Source: Coxiellaceae bacterium UBA1530 (GTDB lineage Bacteria; Pseudomonadota; Gammaproteobacteria; Coxiellales; Coxiellaceae). Taken from it: 42,179 nt of DNA. The notes beneath the pieces were generated by a model. The model was not told where the DNA came from, did not search any database, and saw only the letters and a list, made by a program, of their open reading frames with translations. Position 1 is the stretch's first letter. Each line of letters begins with the position of its first letter. The stretch is from positions 1 to 42,179 of the forward strand of contig DCQA01000010.1 in the NCBI GenBank assembly GCA_002323325.1, in the 5' to 3' direction. Below are positions 25,365 through 32,512 of the stretch, piece after piece. A program made the translations under genes and the position numbers.

Positions 25365-26063
25365 TTATTGTTTTTGAATTAATTTTCCTTGTTTTAATTC
25401 ATACGTTTTTTTCATGTATACAAATTTAACGATATTATCTACCGATAAACACCCTTGCTCCAGCATCACGATGGCATGATCTATATCTGAACCAGACTGC
25501 CTGACACCCTCTGTTAATTCGATGATCGAAGCGCGCTTTACCCGCAAAACAACATAACCATCACAACTCTGGTCAAGCTTGGTACGAATCTTTGCTTCAA
25601 CCGCTGCTTCAGTTTCATAGATAGGTCGACCCAACATCGTGTGTTTAATCGATCTTAACTGCATTGCCCACGCTTGAAGGTCGTGACCTTGTGCTTGATA
25701 TAACGTCATATATAGTAATTGCTCATCCGCTTCTAATGACATTACAGTATCTTGCATTGAAGTAACTGAACCTGTTTGATCTAGAAGGTCTTGTGCCTGT
25801 TCTTTTGCCTCGATTAAAGGTTTCATTAAATTACGTAAAAATAAGGATGCTTCCCAACCTTCAATTGATAACACACGATCAACGAGATTGACGATCTCTT
25901 GACATAAATGCTGGGTCACTTCTTCATCGGCTGGGTCACGATCGCTGTATTGTGTCATTAAGGCACGAAACTGCTCTGTTTCGTCTTTCATGCGCTCCAA
26001 TAACATTTCACGTAAAGCAAATGATTTCGCATCATGTTGATTATGTGTAGAAAAATTCATCAT
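25365..26063 (-). CDS. icmQ: IcmQ, Dot/Icm protein that binds membranes
   Basis: Legionella IcmQ (about 191 aa) can insert in membranes and is kept soluble by IcmR; its C-terminal half has an NAD-binding, ADP-ribosyltransferase-like fold. This protein has 232 aa, with an N-terminal extension of about 40 residues. The matching C-terminal region is clear: GRPIYETEAAVEAKIRTK, GYVVLRVKRASII and a DNIVKFVYMKKTYELKQGKL ending. Two adjacent ATGs occur (26063 and 26060), with only a weak ribosome site. The stop of the small upstream gene is 5 nt away, so translation is probably coupled. Confidence 0.93.
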   Translation of the reverse strand: MMNFSTHNQHDAKSFALREMLLERMKDETEQFRALMTQYSDRDPADEEVTQHLCQEIVNLVDRVLSIEGWEASLFLRNLMKPLIEAKEQAQDLLDQTGSVTSMQDTVMSLEADEQLLYMTLYQAQGHDLQAWAMQLRSIKHTMLGRPIYETEAAVEAKIRTKLDQSCDGYVVLRVKRASIIELTEGVRQSGSDIDHAIVMLEQGCLSVDNIVKFVYMKKTYELKQGKLIQKQ

Positions 26064-26068
26064 TCTTT

Positions 26069-26197
26069 TTAAATCCCAAATTTTCGGTATTTAGTGTTCA
26101 TATTGATGGCCCGATTCAACTCTTTAACTAGTGATGAAGCCTGATTCCGCAAGAGATGCGCCTGTTCTGATTTATTTTCTCGAATATTGTTAGACAT
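26069..26197 (-). CDS. 42-aa protein in the icmR position, candidate IcmQ chaperone (FIR)
   Basis: A short ORF starts at the second of two ATGs (26197) with AAGGA 5 nt upstream and ends 5 nt before icmQ. The product begins MSNNIRENKSEQAHLLRNQA and continues SSLVKELNRAINMNTKYRKF. Residues 10-35 can form an amphipathic helix. In Legionella this slot holds icmR. Its equivalents (FIR genes) are known to vary almost beyond recognition between species and to share only a short helical IcmQ-binding segment; Coxiella uses other small proteins here. Legionella IcmR has about 120 residues, so this would be an unusually small member. Function is inference from position, coupling and helix. Confidence 0.6.
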   Translation of the reverse strand: MSNNIRENKSEQAHLLRNQASSLVKELNRAINMNTKYRKFGI

Positions 26198-26264
26198 CAT
26201 TATCCTTCGGCTTGTAGCTTTCTTAATTAGTGGAATGATACTCAGTCACTCGTTATTGATAGAT

Positions 26265-26297
26265 AGTGTACAGGTAAGACCTTAAGGGAATATTAAA
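26265..26297 (-). promoter_or_regulatory. PmrA-like box and -10 for the icmQ-icmP-icmO operon
   Basis: On the minus strand TTTAATATT (26297-26289) and CTTAAGGTC (26286-26278) are separated by CC. A -10-like TACACT at 26270-26265 starts exactly 27 nt after the box start. Transcription would begin about 60 nt before the 42-codon gene, placing that gene first in the operon. Confidence 0.8.
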
Positions 26298-26349
26298 ATA
26301 TCCCGTATTTTGTCTAATTTGGAGCTTTTTTGATTAAAAAAGATACAGA

Positions 26350-26369
26350 AAGATTAAGGAAACCTTAAA
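26350..26369 (-). promoter_or_regulatory. possible second PmrA-like box upstream of the icmQ operon
   Basis: TTTAAGGTT (26369-26361) and CTTAATCTT (26358-26350) are separated by TC on the minus strand. The nearest -10-like hexamer, TATCTT, begins 24 nt after the box start rather than 27, so the site is less convincing. It lies 72 nt upstream of the main box and 21 nt after the icmS stop. The core TTAAGG-AAA-CCTTAA is also palindromic. Confidence 0.4.
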
Positions 26370-26390
26370 TATTGGCTTCTTAACCTGATC

Positions 26391-26729
26391 CTAATCGTAT
26401 AGCAATTCATCCAAGGGCACTTCATTAGAAGACGGACTCATGCGAATCAAATCATAGAGAGAATCGGTAATGCAAAATAATCTCAAAATATCAGGGGTAT
26501 AGTCATCAAACTGGACTTTAGAACCTAATAAGGCCTCACTATCATCCTCCAGCTTAATACCTAAACCGTAACCCAAACAGAGTGATGAGAGCTGATCAGC
26601 CCGACGGGCTAAACCCGGCAGAATACCGGTTAATGAGAACATCTCTTGATAAGGAATAGGTCGCCCTTTCAAGGTAAAGGTTTTCTTGGTTTCTCTGGCA
26701 ATAGCTTCTAAACGTTCCTGTAAGTTCAT
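26391..26729 (-). CDS. icmS: IcmS, acidic effector chaperone
   Basis: IcmS pairs with IcmW to form a small acidic chaperone that presents many effectors to DotL. The 112-aa length fits Legionella (about 114). The sequence contains the conserved start FTLKGRPIPYQEMFSLTGIL and an acidic C-terminus (SSNEVPLDELLYD). Its ATG overlaps the icmT stop in TAATG, so translation is coupled. A PmrA-like box was not found for this two-gene operon. Confidence 0.94.
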   Translation of the reverse strand: MNLQERLEAIARETKKTFTLKGRPIPYQEMFSLTGILPGLARRADQLSSLCLGYGLGIKLEDDSEALLGSKVQFDDYTPDILRLFCITDSLYDLIRMSPSSNEVPLDELLYD

Positions 26730-26992
26730 TATTCACACCACCAAGGAGTTGCGATTTTACGTGGCCCGGCAAATAAACCACGAATGTAGCGAAAAAAGAC
26801 CATGGGCGAGAACCCGTAGCGATTTAAAATTGTAAAAAATAACATAGTGATGAGCGCCACACCCAACGTCCAAAGTCGTATGTGCATCAGAAAAATAACG
26901 ATTGGAAATGCAGCTTTGCCATCCCATATAAAGAAGCGCACCGAACGTGCGGAGTCCCGCCAATGGGCGTTCCTATTAATGGGTGCAGGCAT
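26729..26992 (-). CDS. icmT: IcmT, small inner-membrane protein of the Dot/Icm system
   Basis: IcmT is a small membrane protein needed for the secretion system and linked to host-cell exit in Legionella. From the ATG at 26992 it has 87 aa, matching the family (about 86). Conserved blocks are NRNAHWRDSARSVRFFIWDG and the ending AGPRKIATPWW, around hydrophobic helices at about 29-60. The frame also opens five codons earlier at a TTG, but GGAGA lies about 10 nt before the ATG, which I prefer. It is divergent from dotD. Confidence 0.93.
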   Translation of the reverse strand: MPAPINRNAHWRDSARSVRFFIWDGKAAFPIVIFLMHIRLWTLGVALITMLFFTILNRYGFSPMVFFRYIRGLFAGPRKIATPWWCE

Positions 26993-27027
26993 GTTTATAT
27001 TCTCCAAACTGGCTTAACAGTGAAAGA

Positions 27028-27056
27028 ATTGTACCAAACATTAACAATAGTTTAAA
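27028..27056 (-). promoter_or_regulatory. probable icmT-icmS promoter without a clear PmrA box
   Basis: A -10-like TACAAT lies at 27033-27028 on the minus strand, with a weak TTTAAA 17 nt upstream. Two TTAA cores 11 nt apart occur (27041-27044 and 27052-27055), but the surrounding bases match the box poorly and the distance to -10 is 23 rather than 27 nt. Confidence 0.35.
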
Positions 27057-27089
27057 TAGTTGCCAAAAAAAAAGGAGAAAGTGTTTTTT

Positions 27090-27122
27090 TTTAATATATC
27101 CTTAAGGAAAATATCGTACAAT
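27090..27122 (+). promoter_or_regulatory. PmrA-like box and -10 for dotD-dotC-dotB
   Basis: TTTAATATA (27090-27098) and CTTAAGGAA (27101-27109) are separated by TC. A -10-like TACAAT at 27117-27122 begins exactly 27 nt after the box start. The dotD ATG follows about 65 nt further on. Confidence 0.8.
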
Positions 27123-27188
27123 ATCTGTACTGAAATGTTCTAACGTATTCATTTTATTGATTTAAACCAACACACAAGAAGCGAAATT

Positions 27189-27707
27189 ATGTTAAAAATC
27201 AACTCTATATTAGTCATCGCATTAGCCTTGAGCCTAACAGGCTGCTCATCCGACAGCAAAAAGGTGGTTGATCTCAACTTGTCTTACATGACGGCAAACA
27301 GTGCACCAGCGCAAACTAACGACGCCAAAGCACAGCAACAGATTGCAGAAGCCGCATCTACAATTAACCAGTCTCTTGCTGAACTATCTAATATTCAACA
27401 AGCCACTCACCCTGATGTGAGCATGGACTCACCGATTAATGCCCAAGACACTGGCATGACACAAGTTGTCTCCATTGATTTCAATGGAACGCTGGATGAT
27501 GTCATGAAGAATATTGCTAAGATGAGCAACTATTCACTCAAAACAATAGGAACTCCACCCAGTATTCCAGTGATCATTAATCTGACTGAAAAGAATAAAG
27601 TGCTAGCTGATATCCTAAGAAATGTTTCTTATCAAGCAGCAAAACAAGCGACGATTAAAGTCTATCCGAATAAAAAGATCATTGAACTACGTTATCACCA
27701 CTATTAA
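27189..27707 (+). CDS. dotD: DotD, outer-membrane lipoprotein of the core complex
   Basis: DotD and DotC bring DotH to the outer membrane. The 172-aa protein (Legionella about 163) has a signal peptide with lipobox LTGC, so Cys19 should be acylated. A Gln/Ala-rich linker follows (about 38-75), then a C-terminal domain resembling the secretin N0/N1 fold (SIDFNGTLDDVMKNIAKMS and PVIINLTEKN). It is the first gene of the plus-strand dotD-dotC-dotB operon. Confidence 0.94.
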   Translation: MLKINSILVIALALSLTGCSSDSKKVVDLNLSYMTANSAPAQTNDAKAQQQIAEAASTINQSLAELSNIQQATHPDVSMDSPINAQDTGMTQVVSIDFNGTLDDVMKNIAKMSNYSLKTIGTPPSIPVIINLTEKNKVLADILRNVSYQAAKQATIKVYPNKKIIELRYHHY

Positions 27708-27727
27708 TACCTAGGAGCCAAAGTCTC

Positions 27728-28537
27728 ATGTCTAGACTGTTACGAAACATAGTATGTCAAACAATCATAGCGAGCAGCTTGCTGATTGCGGCATCGTGCA
27801 CATTCGCGTCTAACACTGAGACGGTCAATGCTCAATTAGGCTATATCAAACCCAGTGATCTACCTCAAACACACGGTACGATCAATAAAGTGCGCTTGCA
27901 GGCCATACAAGAGACCGCTACAGGTTTAGGTGCTAAAGGTGCTCTCGCCTGGCGTTCAAAGTTGATTAATCAGTCATTAACCAAAGAACAGTCGCACTTA
28001 GAGGGTATGTTTAATTTTAACCAACTATTATTGTCACATAACGTACTTCCACCTGTACTGGTTGAATCAAATAATAATTTAACCCTTGATGGCGATAGTG
28101 CCATCCGCCTCAATAGTAAAACCTATAAAATCATTGAACAAGCACGTTTTGTAACTGCGCCTCCAACGTGGCGTGATTATCTATGGATGAACTACAGTCC
28201 GCCTAGTGTCCCAAACAAAAGCTTACTTCCTGAAACACAAGATGAAGCTAAAGTGTGGAATGCTTGCCTAAAAAAAGGTTGGTTACAAGGTGTGGATCAA
28301 GCGAATGATATCTTTCGCACTAACCTTGACCGTATGAAACGTGATTTTCTAGGTATGGTGCTGTATCGTAAATTACTTAGCCAACACATGGTAAGCTCTC
28401 CATTTGTTGCACAGACCAATTTAGGTGTTACTGGTGATGCCAATGAAATACACATTAACGATCAAGTATTACGGATCACAGCAAAATCCGAACTACAAAC
28501 TAATGCATCTAAATGGCAACCTGTATTTACCCACTAG
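27728..28537 (+). CDS. dotC: DotC, outer-membrane protein of the core complex
   Basis: DotC cooperates with DotD to place DotH in the outer membrane. The protein has 269 aa (Legionella about 303). Family blocks are visible: LRLQAI-like KVRLQAIQETATGLGAKGAL, WRDYLWM and PETQDEAKVWNACLKKGW. The N-terminus is a signal sequence ending LLIAASCTFAS. The cysteine lies in a weak lipobox (AASC), so lipidation is probable from the family but less certain from this sequence. AGGAG stands 10 nt before the ATG, 20 nt after dotD. Confidence 0.94.
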   Translation: MSRLLRNIVCQTIIASSLLIAASCTFASNTETVNAQLGYIKPSDLPQTHGTINKVRLQAIQETATGLGAKGALAWRSKLINQSLTKEQSHLEGMFNFNQLLLSHNVLPPVLVESNNNLTLDGDSAIRLNSKTYKIIEQARFVTAPPTWRDYLWMNYSPPSVPNKSLLPETQDEAKVWNACLKKGWLQGVDQANDIFRTNLDRMKRDFLGMVLYRKLLSQHMVSSPFVAQTNLGVTGDANEIHINDQVLRITAKSELQTNASKWQPVFTH

Positions 28538-28601
28538 TCATACCACACAGACCATGATGTAATCTAACAACATGGTCTGTTTAACAAGGATATCGTTAAC
28601 T

Positions 28602-29738
28602 ATGACATCAGCTGATCAACCACTCTTAATCCCCAATGAACCATCACGTTTCGAACCGAAACATGTTGATGACCTCCTTGTTTTTGCACATCAACATCAA
28701 GCTTCAGATGTCACCATACAAACTGGCGCTGAAATTATTGCTGAAATTCATGGTCGTCTGCATAAAATCACACGTCGTCGTTTATCCAATGCAGAGGTTG
28801 GTGAGCTACTCAATGCTATTTACGGACCCAATGGTACAACCCAACTGATGCGAGGTGAAGATTTAGACACGCACTACGAAGTGCGCCCAAATCGCAATAC
28901 ACGTTATCGACATAGGGTTAATGCCGTCGGTTGTCACGTTGATGGACACGAAGGCATTCAAATCACCATTCGAACAATACCTTCGGCACCACCATCATTA
29001 GCTTCTCTCGAGCTACCAAAACCCATTATTAAAGCCATCGCCCCCCATGAAGGCGTAGTCTATATCACAGGTGCTACCGGATCAGGTAAATCAACGTTAC
29101 TTGCAGCCATGATCAAAGAACTGGCTGAAGAACCTGAAAGCCACCGTAAAATACTGACCTATGAGTCTCCGATTGAATTTGTTTATGACAGCATCGAAAC
29201 GCCGACCGCACTAATCAGTCAATCTGAAATTCCACGCAACTTACCAACATTTGCCAGCGGTGTACGTAACGCTTTACGTCGTAAACCTCGATTGATTTTG
29301 GTTGGTGAAGCACGCGATGCTGAAACCATGAGCGCCGTACTCGAAGCTGCACTAACCGGGCACCCAGTCTATACCACCCTTCATAGTAATGGTGTAGCTG
29401 AAACTATTCGACGACTGGTGGGTAGTTTTCCACAGGAAGAGCGTCTAGGGCGAACCATCGATATTATTGAGACTATGCGGCTTATTGTCTGGCAAAGACT
29501 TGTGCCCTCGGTTGATGGGAAACGTATCGCGCTACGAGAATACTTAGCCTTTAATGAAACGATTCGAGATAGATTACTCGACAGCGACCCAGATAACATT
29601 ACGGCAACCACAAGAGCCCTTGTTGAGGAATTTGGCCAGCCCATGCAAGTCGATGTAGACGATAAATACTCACAAAAACTGATCTCTGATAGAACATACA
29701 AAGTACTCTCAGCACGTGATCGTCATGCAAACACTTAA
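28602..29738 (+). CDS. dotB: DotB, secretion ATPase of the PilT/VirB11 type
   Basis: DotB is a hexameric ATPase that docks on DotO and drives translocation. From the ATG at 28602 it has 378 aa, matching Legionella (377). The Walker A motif GATGSGKS is at 157-164 and a Walker B-type RLILVGEARD is near residue 230. His-rich segments typical of PilT-like ATPases follow (ALTGHPVYTTLHSN). The frame extends ten codons upstream, but AAGG lies within reach of 28602 and the shorter protein fits the family. Its 3' end overlaps the next gene. Confidence 0.96.
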   Translation: MTSADQPLLIPNEPSRFEPKHVDDLLVFAHQHQASDVTIQTGAEIIAEIHGRLHKITRRRLSNAEVGELLNAIYGPNGTTQLMRGEDLDTHYEVRPNRNTRYRHRVNAVGCHVDGHEGIQITIRTIPSAPPSLASLELPKPIIKAIAPHEGVVYITGATGSGKSTLLAAMIKELAEEPESHRKILTYESPIEFVYDSIETPTALISQSEIPRNLPTFASGVRNALRRKPRLILVGEARDAETMSAVLEAALTGHPVYTTLHSNGVAETIRRLVGSFPQEERLGRTIDIIETMRLIVWQRLVPSVDGKRIALREYLAFNETIRDRLLDSDPDNITATTRALVEEFGQPMQVDVDDKYSQKLISDRTYKVLSARDRHANT

Positions 29739-31065
29739 GAAATCCAGACTAGCTTATTACACCACCATCCTTGTTTTTATCACAGGTCTATTGAGTGTAC
29801 TTTTCAAACAAACCGCCTTACTGACGCTACAGGCTTGTCAATGGTACCTATTGGCAATCACCCTATGCGTATTTTTCTTGAAATCGCCCTCGAATACCAA
29901 AAAAATATCCGTTCAAAAACAGATACATATATACAAAACCATCTTCTTACTACAATTATGCAGCATTGTTTTTTTCTACAGTCTCATGACTGCTCTAAGC
30001 TTTTGGCAACCCAGCTTTACAACAACCAATGGGCTTCCTTTTCAATTTTCACTAGCAACAATCACGTTGTCCAGTGGCTTATTCCCATGGACAGCCGTTG
30101 GTTTATTCGCTGTGGCTCTCCAACACCATAATAAAACTCACGGTGTTATTTCTCACCCCATCGATACCTGTCCGTCATTCTGTCGTCGTGGAAGATACAC
30201 CACAGCCTTAACAAAAATCATTAACTCCTCTTTTCAAGGAAGCACATCATTAACACTGAGTTTATTCACTATCACAATCATACTCATGACCTCAATGATT
30301 TACATGCATATTATACATCAGAGTATACCGTCAAGTAACGCAATCGCCGGCTTAATGTTATTGATCCTGAGTATTGTATATTTCAGAAAAAAGCAAATTA
30401 AACAGATTGTTTTCACTAATACCAACCAAACTCACGCTGCGCTTCGCACAATAGCGATCAGTATTGTTATTCTATGTCTAATTATCACTGGCTCTACAAT
30501 CATCATGCCTGATTCCCAAATGACACACGACAAGATTACTTTGTGGTTGCTTCGTGATGGATGGGAGCCTTACGGCCAGTTATTTCAACACTTTGGCTGG
30601 GTCGGCATTATAGGGTTACTCGCACCATATTTAGCCAACCATGCCAAGTCATTAACCTCAAAACAACTTTTGTTACAGGTCCTGTTAATGCCATTATGCC
30701 TTAGCCTCTTTCCTATTGTTCCTGAAACCATTCAACATACTATAATCAACGCACTATCTAACACGCCATTACTTTTTCTACTCTTCATAAATCTGGGAAT
30801 GTTATTTTTAGTGCTGTATATCGGCCTTAGATCAGATAACCGAGTCATGCTATTAGATATTGCTATGCCTGAACCAGGAAGATTCAAACCTCGCAGCCTC
30901 TCTCAACCTATTTTTATATTCATGGGTATGGTACTGATTAACCTTGTGCTGATTATGCTTCAGGGCATTCTATTCTTGAATATTTTAGTTATCTCACTCA
31001 ATGTGATTGTTTTTATTTCTATACTCTGCATTTCGACAAATTTAGTCATAGAAGGGATAAAATGA
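29725..31065 (+). CDS. polytopic membrane protein of unknown function, coupled to dotB
   Basis: The ATG at 29725 lies inside the end of dotB (14-nt overlap), so the protein (446 aa) should be translated with DotB. An in-frame GTG at 29716 is an alternative start. About 12 membrane helices are visible, with short loops and no large soluble domain. Landmarks are GLFPWTAVGLFAVAL (about residues 110-125) and GWEPYGQLFQHFGWVGIIG (about 275-293). Such a profile fits a small-molecule transporter; the PWTAVG-like motif faintly recalls betaine/carnitine carriers, but I cannot assign a family. Its place at the end of a PmrA-box operon suggests a link to the T4BSS or to life inside the host. Confidence 0.7.
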   Translation: MQTLKKSRLAYYTTILVFITGLLSVLFKQTALLTLQACQWYLLAITLCVFFLKSPSNTKKISVQKQIHIYKTIFLLQLCSIVFFYSLMTALSFWQPSFTTTNGLPFQFSLATITLSSGLFPWTAVGLFAVALQHHNKTHGVISHPIDTCPSFCRRGRYTTALTKIINSSFQGSTSLTLSLFTITIILMTSMIYMHIIHQSIPSSNAIAGLMLLILSIVYFRKKQIKQIVFTNTNQTHAALRTIAISIVILCLIITGSTIIMPDSQMTHDKITLWLLRDGWEPYGQLFQHFGWVGIIGLLAPYLANHAKSLTSKQLLLQVLLMPLCLSLFPIVPETIQHTIINALSNTPLLFLLFINLGMLFLVLYIGLRSDNRVMLLDIAMPEPGRFKPRSLSQPIFIFMGMVLINLVLIMLQGILFLNILVISLNVIVFISILCISTNLVIEGIK

Positions 31066-31145
31066 GTGAACAATAGCCTCATAAGATCTTTTTTTATTAG
31101 CAACAGACACTTTGAAGTATGCTAGATGGAAGAGGGAAGACCTCT

Positions 31146-32246
31146 TCAATAGCGTAATAGATTAGGTTCAATCTCATCAACCCACGCCATCAATCCACCT
31201 TGTAGACTCCATACTTTAGTAAAACCTGCCTCTAACATTTGTTGTACGGCTTGCTGACTACGTTGGCCGGACTTACAAAAAACTACCCAAGATTGATGCT
31301 GATCGAGTTTTGAAAGCTGATCGGATAATAACAACAGAGGCACATGATCACTTTCAATCGATACAATATCTCGCTCATATGGCTCACGAACATCCAACCA
31401 ATAAAATGATTGTTCAGACTGCTGCCATTGCTGGACAGTACGACAATCAACCGTTGGGCATGATGCGCTAGTATCTCTAGAGAGTTCTTTGATAACCGAA
31501 TCAGCACACCCGTGTTTAGTGCAATTGAATTGCTTTTCAATGGTAAAGATATTGAATGCCATCGATTCTGTATTGACTGTCAGTAACTTTCCCGATAAGA
31601 CATTGGGTTTATTCAATAAAACCTTCATCACCTCATTAGCTTGCATAACACCGAATAAACCTGGGACAACACCAACAACTCCAGCCATTGCACAGCTTGG
31701 AACAAGCGACGCTGGTGGTGGTGTAGGATATAAACACTCATAACAAGGACCTTGATGGTAATTAAATACGGACAATTGACCTTGCGTTTGATACACACTC
31801 GCTGACACCAGTGGAATAGCTAACTCTCGACAATAACGGTTCAACCAATAACGCGTTGACAGATTATCACTAGCATCAACAATCACATCACAAACTGGCA
31901 TTAAGTGACGTGTCGTATCATTGATAAAATGTTCTAACGCATGCAATTCCACTGTGGTATTTAAGGCCTGTAAACGATCAACTGTCGTCTGCGATTTTGA
32001 CTTTCCAATATCTGACTCTGTAAATAAAACTTGACGCTGCAAATTACTCAGCTCAACCTGATCACCATCAGCAATATGAATACAGCCTATACCTGCAGCA
32101 ACAAGGTATTGCAATACCACGCAACCTAGTCCTCCAGCGCCAATGCACAGAACTGATGATGCTTTTAATTGCTTTTGACCGTCAAGACCAATAATCGGCA
32201 ATTGACGAGAATATCTTAAAATATCTTCCTGAGATAACTCCACCAT
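31146..32246 (-). CDS. ThiF/MoeB-type adenylyltransferase fused to a rhodanese domain
   Basis: Proteins of this type adenylate the C-terminal glycine of a ubiquitin-like sulfur carrier (MoaD or ThiS) and may transfer sulfur through the rhodanese. The 366-aa protein has a nucleotide-binding loop GAGGLG (36-41), D125-SDN, a conserved Cys185 in SCAMAGV, zinc cysteines C168-x2-C171, and a rhodanese domain (about 265-366) with active-site C324 in CKSGQRS. The second zinc pair is C242-x4-C247 rather than the usual CxxC. It is separated from dotA by a terminator and converges with the dotB operon, so it is probably an independent gene lodged inside the secretion locus. Confidence 0.9.
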   Translation of the reverse strand: MVELSQEDILRYSRQLPIIGLDGQKQLKASSVLCIGAGGLGCVVLQYLVAAGIGCIHIADGDQVELSNLQRQVLFTESDIGKSKSQTTVDRLQALNTTVELHALEHFINDTTRHLMPVCDVIVDASDNLSTRYWLNRYCRELAIPLVSASVYQTQGQLSVFNYHQGPCYECLYPTPPPASLVPSCAMAGVVGVVPGLFGVMQANEVMKVLLNKPNVLSGKLLTVNTESMAFNIFTIEKQFNCTKHGCADSVIKELSRDTSASCPTVDCRTVQQWQQSEQSFYWLDVREPYERDIVSIESDHVPLLLLSDQLSKLDQHQSWVVFCKSGQRSQQAVQQMLEAGFTKVWSLQGGLMAWVDEIEPNLLRY

Positions 32247-32433
32247 AATACATCCCTTACTGTATCAATATAACGAGCACCAGTGATCATGATTATCGTG
32301 ATGATTTCATTGAGGTTTATCAAACGCAATGTGATTTAGCAACGCTGACTGACCTCATCTATTTAGATATGGCAAGCACTATCATCGAACATTAAAGATA
32401 ATATCCTATAACATCCATCTAGAAAACAATAAA

Positions 32434-32464
32434 AAAAGCACACTCATCTCAATAGTGTGCTTTT
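32434..32464. terminator. bidirectional-looking terminator after dotA
   Basis: AAAAGCACACT (32434-32444) pairs with AGTGTGCTTTT (32454-32464), an 11-bp stem with a 9-nt loop. On the minus strand it is followed by a run of T (complement of the A run at 32431-32437), which would stop icmV-dotA transcription before the ThiF-type gene. Confidence 0.8.
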
Positions 32465-32512
32465 CTCATGAAAAATGGATACTCAATAAGAAACAATTTA
32501 AGTGCTTTCGCC

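Noticed and set aside
26596..26963. Minus-strand ORFs of 61 and 68 codons overlapping icmS and icmT
   Set aside because: They are shadows in other frames of the well-supported icmT and icmS genes.
32290..32395. Plus-strand open frame ending DLIYLDMASTIIEH
   Set aside because: The composition looks protein-like, but no start codon is available and the frame runs back into the antisense of the ThiF-type gene. It may be a gene remnant, but support is too weak.
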